Below are positions 1-9,533 of a stretch of 64,000 nucleotides of DNA, piece after piece; the first letter of the stretch is position 1; each line of letters starts with the position of its first letter. Origin of the DNA: Stappia sp. (lineage in GTDB: Bacteria > Pseudomonadota > Alphaproteobacteria > Rhizobiales > Stappiaceae). A program made the translations under genes and the position numbers. The notes beneath the pieces are model-generated. The model was not told the DNA's origin. It saw nothing but the letters and a program-made list of their open reading frames with translations, and ran no database searches. The DNA lies in assembly GCF_040110915.1 (NCBI RefSeq), contig NZ_CP157793.1, positions 3,719,001 to 3,783,000 on the forward strand, written 5' to 3'.

Positions 1-2625
1 GTCAATCCGCGTATCCAGGTCGAGCACACGGTCACCGAGGAAGTGACCGGCATCGACATCGTCAAGGCGCAGATCCGCATCGCCTCCGGCGCGATGATCG
101 GCGATCCGGGTTCCGGCGTGCCGGATCAGGACGGCGTCAAGCTGAACGGCCACGCCCTGCAATGCCGGATCACCACGGAAGATCCGGAGCAGAACTTCAT
201 CCCCGACTACGGCCGCATCACGGCCTATCGCGGCGCCACCGGCTTCGGCATCCGCCTCGACGGCGGCACGGCCTATTCCGGCGCGGTGATCACCCGCTTC
301 TACGACCCGCTGCTGGAAAAGGTGACCGCCTGGGCGCCGACCGCCGAGGAGGCGGCGCAGCGCATGGACCGCGCCCTGCGCGAATTCCGCATTCGCGGCG
401 TCGCCACCAATCTGACCTTTCTGGAAAACATCATCGCCCACCCGGACTTCCGGGCCTGCACCTACACCACGCGTTTCATCGACGAGACGCCGGCGCTCTT
501 CACCCAGGTCGCCCGCCGCGACCGTGCCACCAAGCTTCTGACCTATATCGCCGATGTGACCGTCAACGGCCATCCGGAGACGAAGACCCGGGCCCGCCCG
601 CCCGCCGATGCGGCCGCGCCCGTGGCCCCGGTCTACGACGCGCCGGTGCGAAACGGCACGAAGCAGCTGCTCGAGGAACTGGGGCCGGAGGGTTTCGCGG
701 ACTGGATGAAGGCGGAACGCCGCGCGCTGGTGACCGACACCACCATGCGCGACGGCCACCAGTCGCTGCTGGCGACCCGCATGCGCACCCACGACATCGT
801 CGGCGTGGCCGATGCCTACGCCCGCGGCCTGCCGCAGCTCCTGTCGCTGGAATGCTGGGGCGGGGCGACCTTCGACGTCGCCATGCGCTTCCTCACCGAA
901 GATCCCTGGGAGCGGCTGCGCCAGATCCGCGAACGCGTGCCCAACGTCCTGCTGCAGATGCTGCTGCGCGGGGCGAACGGGGTCGGCTACACCAATTACC
1001 CCGACAACGTCGTGCGCCATTTCGTGCAGCAGGCGGCCCGCGAGGGCGTCGATCTCTTCCGCGTCTTCGACTGCCTCAACTGGGTGGAGAACATGCGCGT
1101 CTCGCTCGACGCGGTGATCGAGGCCGAGAAGCTGTGCGAGGGCGTGATCTGCTACACCGGCGACATGCTGGACAGCGCCCGGCCGAAGTACGACCTCAAG
1201 TACTACGTCGGCCTGGCGCGCGAACTGGAGCGCGCCGGCTGCCACATCCTCGGCGTCAAGGACATGGCCGGGCTGATGAAACCGGCCGCCGCGACGCAGC
1301 TCTTCACCGCGCTGAAAGACGAGATCGACCTGCCGATCCACTTCCACACGCATGACACCTCCGGGATATCGGGGGCGAGCGTGCTGGCGGCGGTGGATGC
1401 CGGGGTCGATGCCTTCGACGCGGCGATGGATGCCTTTTCCGGCCTCACCTCCCAGCCCGCGCTCGGCTCGCTGGTCGCGGCGCTGAAGGATCATCCGCGC
1501 GACACCGGGCTCGACCCGGCGACGATCCGCGAGATCTCCTTCTACTGGGAGGCGGTGCGCACCCGGTATCGCGCCTTCGAGAGCGATCTGCGCGCCCCGG
1601 CCTCCGAGGTCTATCTGCACGAAATGCCCGGCGGCCAGTTCACCAACCTGAAGGAACAGGCCCGCGCGCTGGGGCTGGAAAGCCGCTGGCACGAGGTCGC
1701 GCAGGCCTATCACGACGTGAACATGATGTTCGGCGACATCGTCAAGGTGACGCCGTCCTCCAAGGTCGTCGGCGACATGGCGCTGATGATGGTCTCGCAA
1801 GGGCTCACCGCCGACGACGTGCTGGCACCGGACAAGGACGTCGCCTTCCCCGAAAGCGTCATCCAGATGATGCGGGGCGAGTTGGGCAAGCCGCCGGGCG
1901 GCTTTCCCGACGCCATCCGCGACAAGGTTCTGAAGGGCGAGGCACCGATTGCCGTGCGCCCCGGCGCGCTGCTCGAGGACGACGATCTGGAGGCCCGGCG
2001 CGCGGAGATCGCGGAAAAGACCGGCGGCGACATCGACGAGGCGGAGCTCGCCTCCTACCTGATGTACCCCAAGGTCTTTACCGATTTCGCCGCCGCGCGC
2101 GACACCTACGGCCCGGTCAGCGTGCTGCCGACGCCGGTCTATTTCTACGGCCTTGCGGCCGGCGACGAGATCATGATCGATCTCGAGCCCGGCAAGACGC
2201 TGGTGGTGCGCTGTCAGGCGATCGGCGAGACGGACGAAAACGGCGAGCGCAAGGTGTTCTTCGAACTCAACGGCCAGCCGCGCATCATCAAGGTGCCGGA
2301 CCGGGCCCATGGCGCGGCCGGTGCCGCGGCCCGACGCAAGGTCGAGGAGGGCAATCCGGCCCATGTCGGCGCGCCGATGCCGGGCGTGATCTCCACCGTG
2401 GCCGTCAAGCCCGGCCAGACGGTCGCGGCCGGCGACGTGCTGGTCTCCATCGAGGCGATGAAGATGGAAACCGCGCTGCACAGCGAGCGCGCCGGCACGG
2501 TCGCCGAGGTCATCGCCACGCCCGGACAGCAGGTCGATGCCAAGGACCTGCTGCTCGTGCTGGCGGACGTGGATGGCGCCGCCGACGCCAAGGCCGACGC
2601 CGACGCCGATACGGACGCGGCCTGA
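1..2625 (+). CDS. pyc: Pyruvate carboxylase, 3' part (N-terminus outside window)
   Basis: Biotin enzyme that carboxylates pyruvate to oxaloacetate with ATP and bicarbonate, the main anaplerotic step. The frame is open from base 1, so the gene begins upstream; 874 residues are present. By matching two landmarks to Rhizobium etli PC (carbamylated Lys718 and biotinyl Lys1119, known for the family) about 298 residues are missing: the N-terminal part of the biotin carboxylase domain. Visible parts are the end of the biotin carboxylase (NPRIQVEH at the very start), the HMGL-like carboxyltransferase domain from about residue 240 (TDTTMRDGHQS), the metal-site lysine in GVKDMAG at residue 420, and the biotinyl domain with EAMKMET, where Lys821 is the biotin site. 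The tail after the biotin domain is a short Ala/Asp repeat (ADADADTDAA), longer than usual and probably variable. Confidence 0.97.
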   Translation, partial: VNPRIQVEHTVTEEVTGIDIVKAQIRIASGAMIGDPGSGVPDQDGVKLNGHALQCRITTEDPEQNFIPDYGRITAYRGATGFGIRLDGGTAYSGAVITRFYDPLLEKVTAWAPTAEEAAQRMDRALREFRIRGVATNLTFLENIIAHPDFRACTYTTRFIDETPALFTQVARRDRATKLLTYIADVTVNGHPETKTRARPPADAAAPVAPVYDAPVRNGTKQLLEELGPEGFADWMKAERRALVTDTTMRDGHQSLLATRMRTHDIVGVADAYARGLPQLLSLECWGGATFDVAMRFLTEDPWERLRQIRERVPNVLLQMLLRGANGVGYTNYPDNVVRHFVQQAAREGVDLFRVFDCLNWVENMRVSLDAVIEAEKLCEGVICYTGDMLDSARPKYDLKYYVGLARELERAGCHILGVKDMAGLMKPAAATQLFTALKDEIDLPIHFHTHDTSGISGASVLAAVDAGVDAFDAAMDAFSGLTSQPALGSLVAALKDHPRDTGLDPATIREISFYWEAVRTRYRAFESDLRAPASEVYLHEMPGGQFTNLKEQARALGLESRWHEVAQAYHDVNMMFGDIVKVTPSSKVVGDMALMMVSQGLTADDVLAPDKDVAFPESVIQMMRGELGKPPGGFPDAIRDKVLKGEAPIAVRPGALLEDDDLEARRAEIAEKTGGDIDEAELASYLMYPKVFTDFAAARDTYGPVSVLPTPVYFYGLAAGDEIMIDLEPGKTLVVRCQAIGETDENGERKVFFELNGQPRIIKVPDRAHGAAGAAARRKVEEGNPAHVGAPMPGVISTVAVKPGQTVAAGDVLVSIEAMKMETALHSERAGTVAEVIATPGQQVDAKDLLLVLADVDGAADAKADADADTDAA

Positions 2626-2645
2626 CCCGGCGCGGAACGCGGTCC

Positions 2646-3851
2646 ATGGCCCTCGCCCTCGCCCATCGCGATGTCGCCCGCGTCTTCCTGCATCTGCAGG
2701 GCCTCGGCGATCCGCCCGGCGCGAAGCTCGACCGGGCGGGGCTGGAGCAGCTGATCGGCGGGCTCGGCTTCGTGCAGGTCGACAGCATCAACACGGTGGC
2801 GCGCGCCCATCATCAGATCCTGTTCGCGCGCAACCAGACCTATCGGCCGAAGATGCTCGTGCGCCTGCTGGAGCGCGACCGCGCGCTCTTCGAGAACTGG
2901 ACGCATGACGCCTCCCTGATTCCGGTCGCCGCCTGGCCCTATTGGCGGCACCGTTTCGCGCGCGAGCGCGAGCGGCTCAGGCACCGCTGGGCCAATTGGC
3001 ACGGCCGCGATTTTCACGACGAACTGGACACCGTTCTGGCCCGCATCCGCGACCGCGGGCCGGCCGGCGCCCGCGACTTCGACCGTCATGACGCGCGCAA
3101 GGAACCGGGCTGGTGGAACTGGAACCCGGGCAAGGCGGCGCTCGAGTATCTCTGGCGCACCGGCGAGATCGCCGTCACGCGGCGCGAGAATTTCGCCAAG
3201 ATCTACGATCTTTCAAGCCGGGTGATCCCGCCCGAGCACTACGAGCGCCGGGTGACGCACGACGCCTTCGTCGACTGGGCCTGCCGCTCGGCGCTTGAGC
3301 GCCTCGGTGTCGCCACATCGGGCGAAATCGCCGCCTTCTACGACCTCGTCACGCCCGAGGAGGCGAAGGCCTGGTGCGCGGCTCAGGACGACGCCACCCA
3401 TGTCCCGGTGCAGATCGTGCTGGCCGACGGTGCCCGGCGCCCCGCCCTGGCGCGGCCCGATATCCAGGATCTGATCGAGACCGCCGGCGACCTGCCGCCG
3501 CGCGTGCGCGTTCTCAGCCCCTTCGATCCCGTGTTGCGCGACCGCAAGCGCGCCGAACGCCTGTTCGGCTTTTCCTACCGCATCGAGGTCTTCGTGCCCG
3601 CGCCCAGGCGGGTCTACGGCTACTATGTCTTTCCGCTGCTGGAGGGCGAGAGGCTGATCGGGCGCATCGACATGATCTGCCGGCGCGCGGACGGCGTTCT
3701 CGAGGTGTCGGCGTTCTGGCCGGAACGCGGCGTGCGCTTCGGCGCCGGGCGGCGCGATCGGCTGGAGGCGGAGCTCGCCCGCATGGCGCGCTTTACCGGA
3801 ATGGAGCACGTCGTCTTCGCCGACGGCTGGCTGCGACCGCCGGCAAGCTGA
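2646..3851 (+). CDS. YcaQ-like winged-helix DNA glycosylase family protein
   Basis: 401 residues, HTH_42 / DUF1006 family, whose members AlkZ and YcaQ (AlkX) are DNA glycosylases acting on bulky alkylation damage and interstrand crosslinks. The sequence shows Q44-V45-D46 in GFVQVDSIN. This fits the Q-x-D catalytic motif of the YcaQ branch rather than the Q-x-Q of AlkZ (family knowledge). Other family features are the RNQTYRPKMLVRLL stretch near residue 62, WWNWNPGKAALEYLW near 155 and the beta-rich C-terminus with FDPVLRDRKRAERLFGF near 298. The start lies 20 bp after the pyc stop, so the two genes may be co-transcribed; the ribosome site is weak. Crosslink repair is inferred from family membership, since no partner gene nearby supports it. 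Confidence 0.85.
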   Translation: MALALAHRDVARVFLHLQGLGDPPGAKLDRAGLEQLIGGLGFVQVDSINTVARAHHQILFARNQTYRPKMLVRLLERDRALFENWTHDASLIPVAAWPYWRHRFARERERLRHRWANWHGRDFHDELDTVLARIRDRGPAGARDFDRHDARKEPGWWNWNPGKAALEYLWRTGEIAVTRRENFAKIYDLSSRVIPPEHYERRVTHDAFVDWACRSALERLGVATSGEIAAFYDLVTPEEAKAWCAAQDDATHVPVQIVLADGARRPALARPDIQDLIETAGDLPPRVRVLSPFDPVLRDRKRAERLFGFSYRIEVFVPAPRRVYGYYVFPLLEGERLIGRIDMICRRADGVLEVSAFWPERGVRFGAGRRDRLEAELARMARFTGMEHVVFADGWLRPPAS

Positions 3852-3876
3852 AGCGCCGAAAGGAAAAATAGCCGGC

Positions 3877-5244
3877 TCAGCGTTCGCCGAAGGCAGTGTC
3901 GAGCGAGCGGAAGATCGGCTTGAGAATGTAGCGCATCAGCGATTTCGAGCCGGTCACGACATTCGCCTGCACCACCATGCCCGGCAGCACGGGGCGGCGA
4001 TTGGCGCCCTCGCCGACCTCGCGCGCGGCGAGCGCGATGATCGCCTTGAAATAGGCCTCGCCGTTCTCGTCCTTGAAGCTGGAGGCCGAAATCGTGCGCA
4101 CCGTCCCCGCGACGGTGCCGTAGCGGCTTTGATCGTAGCTGGTCAGCACCACGTCGGCGGCATCGCCGGCGCGAATGTGGCCGATGTCCTTGGGCTCGAC
4201 CTTCACCTCGGCCACCAGGTCTTCCTCCTGCGGCACGATCTCGGCGACGAGATCGCCCGGCCGCACCACGGCGCCGGCCCCGGTCTGCTCCAGATGCTTG
4301 ACGAAACCGCCGGTCGGTGCGCGCACCACCAGACGGTCGGCGCGATCCTCGAAGGCGACGATCTGCTCGCGCAGCTCCGCGCGTTCCTCGGCGATCTTGC
4401 TCTTCTGTTCGGCGACCTGCTGCAGCACGTCGGCGCGCGCCTTGGCGAGCGCGGCCTCGGCCTCCGAGAGACCGGCCCGGGCCTGGGCGAGCTGGCCCTT
4501 CACGCCCGCCAGATCGTTTTCCGCCGAATGCATCTGCGTCTTGGCGTCCAGATAGCGGCGGCGGGAGGTGTAACCTTCCTTGAGCAATTCGGTCTGGATC
4601 TGGAACTTCTCGCGTTCGGTCTCGACCTGCTGCAGCAGCACGCCCTCGCGCTCGGCGAGGCTCGCCACCTCGGCCCGGCGCTGTGCGACGCGGGCGGCCA
4701 GCGCCTCCTGCTCCTTCTTGCGGGCGCGCAGGTTGGCAATGAAGGATTCGCGCTGGCGGTCGCTGAGGTCGATCTGATCGACGGACCCGCGCAGCGCCTC
4801 CGGCAGCCGCGCCTCGCCCCGCGCCTCGGCATCGAGCCGGGCATCTTCCAGCGCCAACCAGTCGAGCCGCACGCGGATGCGGGCCAGCTCGCTGCTGGCG
4901 TCGCTCGCCGTGAGACGCACCAGCGGCGCACCGGCCTCCACCCGGTCACCCTCGCGCACCAGGATCGCCTCGACGATGCCGCCTTCCAGATGCTGCACGC
5001 TGCGCACCTCGCCGGCCGGCACGATCTCGCCGCGCGTCGGCGCCACCTCGCGGATCTGGCCGATACTGGCCCACAGAAGCAGGCCGATCACCAGCGCGCA
5101 GAGAATGTAGAGCGTGCGGGCGATCACGCGCGGCGGCTCGCCGTCCTCCAGTTCGAGGGGCAACGACAACCGTCCGGACACACTGCGAGGAGGGGCAGAC
5201 GTCTTCACCTTCACCATCCCGGCGGGAACTCGATACTCATCCAC
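3877..5244 (-). CDS. Type I secretion periplasmic adaptor (HlyD family)
   Basis: 455-residue membrane fusion protein that links the inner-membrane ABC transporter to the TolC-type outer-membrane channel. A short cytoplasmic N-terminus is followed by one membrane span at about residues 42-64. Then comes the family hallmark VQHLEGGIVEAILVREGD (about 83-100), a half lipoyl domain, a long helical hairpin rich in Glu, Arg and Ala (about 150-300), the second half lipoyl domain (VRAPTGGFVKHL, about 314) and a beta-barrel end. Length is normal for the family. It lies 69 bp downstream of the second ABC gene on the same strand and is probably the last gene of a three-gene operon divergent from the giant repeat protein. 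The first Met was chosen; an internal Met at residue 10 is possible. Confidence 0.93.
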   Translation of the reverse strand: MDEYRVPAGMVKVKTSAPPRSVSGRLSLPLELEDGEPPRVIARTLYILCALVIGLLLWASIGQIREVAPTRGEIVPAGEVRSVQHLEGGIVEAILVREGDRVEAGAPLVRLTASDASSELARIRVRLDWLALEDARLDAEARGEARLPEALRGSVDQIDLSDRQRESFIANLRARKKEQEALAARVAQRRAEVASLAEREGVLLQQVETEREKFQIQTELLKEGYTSRRRYLDAKTQMHSAENDLAGVKGQLAQARAGLSEAEAALAKARADVLQQVAEQKSKIAEERAELREQIVAFEDRADRLVVRAPTGGFVKHLEQTGAGAVVRPGDLVAEIVPQEEDLVAEVKVEPKDIGHIRAGDAADVVLTSYDQSRYGTVAGTVRTISASSFKDENGEAYFKAIIALAAREVGEGANRRPVLPGMVVQANVVTGSKSLMRYILKPIFRSLDTAFGER

Positions 5245-5313
5245 GAGAAAGGCTACGCCACGCGGCGTTAAGGAACGGTATGTGCGCGCCTGCGCCGCGC
5301 ACGCCGGTCGCCG

Positions 5314-7506
5314 TCACGCGGCGCTGAGAATGCGCGGCACGATCTGCTCCGGCGTGCCCTGGGCCGCGATCCGCCCCTCGCGCAGATAGATCACCCGGTC
5401 GGCGAGCCGCATGTGGCTGGGTCGATGGGTGACCAGAAGGATGGTCGCCCGGCCCTTGAGCTCGGACAGGTGCTGCATCAGGAGCTTGTCGCTCTCGAAA
5501 TCGAGATTGGCGCCGGGATCGTCCAGCAGGTAGATGATGTCGCGCTTGACGAAGGCGCGGGCGAGCACGATCCGCCGCTTGAGCGAATCCGGCAACTGGC
5601 GCAGCACCTGGCTGGTCAGCCGGGTCTCGAAACCGTCGGGCAGCAACCCGGTGTCCGACAGCAGATCGACCGCCTCGGCCGCGCGCCGCAGATCCGCGTC
5701 GCTCGCCTGTGGGTTGGCGAGGCGGATGTTCTGGGCAAGCGTTCCGTAGAAGAATTCCGCCGTCTGCGGTGCATAGCCGATCGACTGGCGCCACTCGCCG
5801 ACATCGAGCTGGCGAATGTCGAGGCCGTCGACCAGCACCGCCCCGCCCTGCGGCGCATAGAGCCCGAGCACCATCTTGAGCACGGTCGACTTGCCCGACC
5901 CGCTGGGGCCGGCGATGGCGATGAATTCCCCCTGTTTCACGTGCAGGTCGACGCCGCGCAAGACCGGCTCCGTCTTGTTCGGATAGCGGAAGACGAGCTG
6001 ATTGAGCGAAATGTCGCCGCGGAACTCGCGGCCGATGGACGGGGTTTCGCCCGGCGTGCGCTCCTTGGGCAGGCGCATCAGGGCGTTGACCTGATCGAAG
6101 GTCTGCTGCGCCTGTCCGATGCGGCTGAGCGACAGGAAGGCCTGATTGAGCGGATTGAGGACCCGCCAGGCCAGCGCCATCACGGCAATCAGCGCGCCCT
6201 GGCTCATGGCGCCGTCGAGCACCTGCACCGCCCCCAGACCCAGAATGCCGATGCCGCAGATCGACATCAGCATTTGCGACAGCACCTGAACGGTCTGCTG
6301 GATCATGCGGGTGCGCAGGTTCTTCTCCGCGTAATCGGCCGACAGTCGGCGGTAGCGCTCGATCCACACGTCCTCCGCCGAGAGATCCCGGATCGTACCC
6401 TGGTGGGTCAGGGTCTCGATGGAGAGGTTCTGCAGCTTGGACTTCGCCTGACCCGAGGCCGCGATCGCCCGCCGCATGCGCGGGATCGCGAAGACCGCCA
6501 TCACGGCGTAAAGCGCGATCAGAACCACCGGCAGCCACACGAGCGGGCCGCCGAACACCGCGATGGCGCCGATGAACAGCAGCGAGAACGGCAGATCGAC
6601 CGCCGCATTGGCCAGCGGCCCGGTGAAGATCTCGCGGATCCCCTCGAACTGGCGCAGCCGCGCAAGCTGCGCGCCGATGGGCGCCGATCCGGTCAGCGAC
6701 AGCGGCAGATGCAGGATCTGCACGAAGGCCTCGTTGCCCACCGTGGTGTCGAGCCGCGCCCCCAGATAGGCCTGCAAGCGGGCGCGCACCCGCTTGAAGG
6801 CATAATCCGCGACGAGCACGAAGACGATGCCGACCGAAAGCGTCACCAGAACGCTCACGGATTTCGACCCGATGGCCTTGTCGTAGACCGTCATGACGAA
6901 AAGCGGCACGGCGAGCGCCAGCGTGTTGAGCAGGAAGCCGAGGCCGAAGATCGACAGGATGAGGCGCTGGAACCGCCCGACGGCGAAGCCGAGCCAGCCG
7001 CGCTTGCGTGCGTCCGCTGCTTCTTCCTTCAGATCGGCGTCGTCGAAGACGAAGACCGCGCCCGGACAGGAGCGGGGATCGAGGGTGAGCTCCGCGCCCG
7101 TGCGACCATCGACGGCAAGCAGACCTCCGTCGGGCGCGCAGCCGAGCAGCGCAAAGACCTCGCCGCGCGAGGCGTAGAGGCAGGGAAAATGCGCATCGCG
7201 CACGGCCCGGGCCCCGCCGCGCAGCTTTTTGGTGCGGAAATCGAGCCGGGCGAGCACGGCCCGCAGATCGTGCAGCGTGGCGATCGTGTCGAAATGCGGC
7301 ATCGCCTCGAACAGGAGCCGCTCGCCGCCCTGCCAGTCGCGCGCGCGCAGCAGGACCTCCAGGCAGCGCTGAAGGGAGGCCGCCGGCGCGTCCGTGTCCG
7401 GTGCGCGCGCAATCCCCCGGGCGAGCCGGTCGCGCAGGCGATGCACCGGATTGGTCGCGTCGCGCTCCGGCGTTTCGGGGTCGGAAGGGGCGCGGTCGGA
7501 TGTCAT
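5314..7506 (-). CDS. Type I secretion ABC half-transporter B (intact Walker A, degenerate signature)
   Basis: 730 residues. The N-terminal part (about 45-155) resembles the catalytically dead C39-like domain of LapB/HlyB-type transporters: it has the right size and place but no peptidase Cys-His pattern. A six-helix ABC transmembrane domain (about 180-450) and a nucleotide-binding domain (about 495-730) follow. Walker A is normal (GPSGSGKST, Lys539), the Q-loop Gln581 and H-loop His694 are present. The signature LSGGQ is replaced by LPDSL (638-642), and the Walker B glutamate is Asp (LLDDP, Asp663). The start is an ATG 8 bp after the stop of the upstream ABC gene. Its partner carries different losses, so the two most likely form a heterodimer. 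The substrate is inferred to be the divergent RTX/cadherin protein. Confidence 0.9.
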   Translation of the reverse strand: MTSDRAPSDPETPERDATNPVHRLRDRLARGIARAPDTDAPAASLQRCLEVLLRARDWQGGERLLFEAMPHFDTIATLHDLRAVLARLDFRTKKLRGGARAVRDAHFPCLYASRGEVFALLGCAPDGGLLAVDGRTGAELTLDPRSCPGAVFVFDDADLKEEAADARKRGWLGFAVGRFQRLILSIFGLGFLLNTLALAVPLFVMTVYDKAIGSKSVSVLVTLSVGIVFVLVADYAFKRVRARLQAYLGARLDTTVGNEAFVQILHLPLSLTGSAPIGAQLARLRQFEGIREIFTGPLANAAVDLPFSLLFIGAIAVFGGPLVWLPVVLIALYAVMAVFAIPRMRRAIAASGQAKSKLQNLSIETLTHQGTIRDLSAEDVWIERYRRLSADYAEKNLRTRMIQQTVQVLSQMLMSICGIGILGLGAVQVLDGAMSQGALIAVMALAWRVLNPLNQAFLSLSRIGQAQQTFDQVNALMRLPKERTPGETPSIGREFRGDISLNQLVFRYPNKTEPVLRGVDLHVKQGEFIAIAGPSGSGKSTVLKMVLGLYAPQGGAVLVDGLDIRQLDVGEWRQSIGYAPQTAEFFYGTLAQNIRLANPQASDADLRRAAEAVDLLSDTGLLPDGFETRLTSQVLRQLPDSLKRRIVLARAFVKRDIIYLLDDPGANLDFESDKLLMQHLSELKGRATILLVTHRPSHMRLADRVIYLREGRIAAQGTPEQIVPRILSAA

Positions 7507-7514
7507 GCGGCGCC

Positions 7515-9371
7515 TCACGCTGTCAGCTTGCCGCTGATGGAAAACGGACGGTCGGGCAGGGCCGGCGCACCGGCCTGCGGGGACCGCACGGCTTCTGCCG
7601 CAGACGCCGTCGCGGGCGCGTCCCGCGCAGGCGCAGCTTCGGCCGGCGGCTCGACATCCACCGGGGTCACCGTTTCGTTCGCCACCTCGAACAGCTGATC
7701 GGAAATCCTGAGCAGCGACGGACGATAGCTGACGATCAGGATCGTCATCCCGCCCTTGAGCTTGTTCAGCGCGTCGATGAGTTGTCCCTCGCTGCGCTGG
7801 TCGAGCGCGGAATTGGCCTCGTCGAGGATCAGGATCCTCGGCTGGCGCGCCAGCGCCCGGGCGATGCCGATGCGCTGCTTGATCGCCGTCGGCAAGGCCT
7901 CGATCACGCCCTGGCCGAGATCCGTGTCGTAGCCGTTCGGCAGCAGATGGATATCCGGCTCGAGACCGATCAGCGCGGCGGCCGCACGTGCCTGGGCGGG
8001 CGTCGCGCCGCAGCCGAACATCGTCAGGTTTTCCAGGATCGTGCCGCGAAACAGCGGTGCCGCCGGCCCGACATAGGACACCTGCGCGCGCAAGGCCGCA
8101 TGCGCCTCGCCGTAGAGATCGTGTCCGCCGAGCCGCACCATGCCGTCTTCCGGGCGGAAGTGGCCGGCGAGAATCCGCATCAGGGTCGACCGCCCGCTGC
8201 CGTCCGCCCCGCGAAAGCCGGTGATGCTCCCGCCCTCGATGGAGAAGGAGGCATTCGTGAAGCGCGCGCCGGTCTTGCGGGCGGAGTTGAACGACAGGCC
8301 CGAGACATGAATGCCGCCGCCGAAGCTTTCGACCGCCTCGCTGCCGGCGACCGGCGCGGGCAGGTCGAAGATCGCCATGCCTTCGGCGGCCTCGTGGCGG
8401 GTGCGCTGGATTTCGCTCAGCGCCGAAATGCCGCGCAGGACCGGCTGGACGATCTGACCGGTGAGCAGCGTGCAGGCGGCGACCGCGCCGACGCTCAGGC
8501 TGCCGCCGATCGCGAGCCACGCGCCGGCGAACACCACCGAGACCGTGGCGATCGACGAATACAGGCTGATTGCGTTCTGCGATCCGTTAGCCAGATGGAT
8601 CGCATCGTAGCTGCATTCGCCGACCTGACGCTGAAGACGCTCGTAGCGCCGCAGCATCTGCGGCTCGAGCGCCAGCGCCTTGACCGTGTGGATATGCGAC
8701 AGCACCTCGATGACGAAATCGTATTTGCGCGAATCGCTCTGGCTGCGCGCCTCGATGGACTCCGTCACCGCCTGGTTCCGCCGGACATTCAGAAAGGCGA
8801 AGATCGCGATGAGGACGAGCGGAACGGCCGCGACCCAGCCGCCGATGACCGCCATCAGCACGAGAAACACGGCCGTGGCCGGCAGGTCGATCGCCAGCAG
8901 CCGGGTCTGTCCGCCGTAGAAATCCGAAAGGGCCGACAGCGAGCTCAGCCGCTGCATGTTGAGCGAAAGCGCGGTCTTTTCCAGCAGGTGCGGCGGCGCG
9001 CCGACCAGACGGCGAAAGGCCTCCAGCCCGACGCGATGGCCGAAGGAGGCCGCCATCCAGCCCATCAGCCGCGCCCGCGCGATCTTGAGGCCCGTGTCCA
9101 GGATCATCACCACCACCAGGCCGACGACCATCAGCGTCAGCGTGTGCGTCGCGGCATTGGGCAGAATTCGGTCGTAGACCTGCAAGACGGTGAGCGGCAG
9201 GGCGAGTGACAGGATGTTGATGAGGATCGACGCGGAGACAACCGGCGCGGTGAGCGGCGGGGTCGACACGCGCGTTCCGTCGGCGCGCGGAACATCCACG
9301 ACCGGGATCAGGGGCTCGCGTCGTCCGCCACGGCGGACCAGGCGCCCGAGCAGGGGCACATGATCGATCAT
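7515..9371 (-). CDS. Type I secretion ABC half-transporter A (degenerate ATPase motifs)
   Basis: 618 residues, first gene of the operon. There is no C39-like domain; a transmembrane domain (about 40-330) with the PrtD/HlyB-like LTVLQVYDRILP motif is followed by an ATPase domain. Most nucleotide-site residues are changed. The Walker A lysine is Arg394 (GADGSGRST), the Q-loop glutamine is replaced (SYVGPAAPLF, Pro436), the signature is LPTAI (493-497), and the H-loop histidine is Tyr549 (VSYRPS). Walker B keeps LILDE (Asp517-Glu518). An Ala/Pro-rich tail of about 55 residues follows the domain. It looks like a non-hydrolysing or regulatory half of a heterodimeric exporter whose active half is the next gene. 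It starts 162 bp from the divergent adhesin ATG, so both share a control region. Confidence 0.9.
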   Translation of the reverse strand: MIDHVPLLGRLVRRGGRREPLIPVVDVPRADGTRVSTPPLTAPVVSASILINILSLALPLTVLQVYDRILPNAATHTLTLMVVGLVVVMILDTGLKIARARLMGWMAASFGHRVGLEAFRRLVGAPPHLLEKTALSLNMQRLSSLSALSDFYGGQTRLLAIDLPATAVFLVLMAVIGGWVAAVPLVLIAIFAFLNVRRNQAVTESIEARSQSDSRKYDFVIEVLSHIHTVKALALEPQMLRRYERLQRQVGECSYDAIHLANGSQNAISLYSSIATVSVVFAGAWLAIGGSLSVGAVAACTLLTGQIVQPVLRGISALSEIQRTRHEAAEGMAIFDLPAPVAGSEAVESFGGGIHVSGLSFNSARKTGARFTNASFSIEGGSITGFRGADGSGRSTLMRILAGHFRPEDGMVRLGGHDLYGEAHAALRAQVSYVGPAAPLFRGTILENLTMFGCGATPAQARAAAALIGLEPDIHLLPNGYDTDLGQGVIEALPTAIKQRIGIARALARQPRILILDEANSALDQRSEGQLIDALNKLKGGMTILIVSYRPSLLRISDQLFEVANETVTPVDVEPPAEAAPARDAPATASAAEAVRSPQAGAPALPDRPFSISGKLTA

Positions 9372-9533
9372 GCCGGGAAGAGTGGCCGCATTTCCTTTTA
9401 ATTTTCTTTACCACGTTCGACGTGAAGCGCGCCCGTGTGACGTCGCGCGCTCCCTGTGTGCGGTCGGTTTAACGATTCGGCAGGCAGGCGCGCGCTGTAC
9501 TTCGGGCAAACTCCTCGAACCACGGCGTTCCCC
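9372..9533. promoter_or_regulatory. Divergent control region between ABC operon and giant adhesin
   Basis: About 160 bp separates the two divergent start codons. It holds an AT-rich pyrimidine tract at 9391-9411 and a small dyad CACGT-TCG-ACGTG at 9412-9424. I cannot name a regulator, and no clear -35/-10 pair was recognised. Shared regulation of exporter and substrate is an inference from the layout. Confidence 0.4.

Noticed and set aside
9361..9370. TGATCGATCA palindrome as an operator for the adhesin locus
   Set aside because: It lies inside the start codons of ABC half A (Met-Ile-Asp) and is explained by coding sequence.
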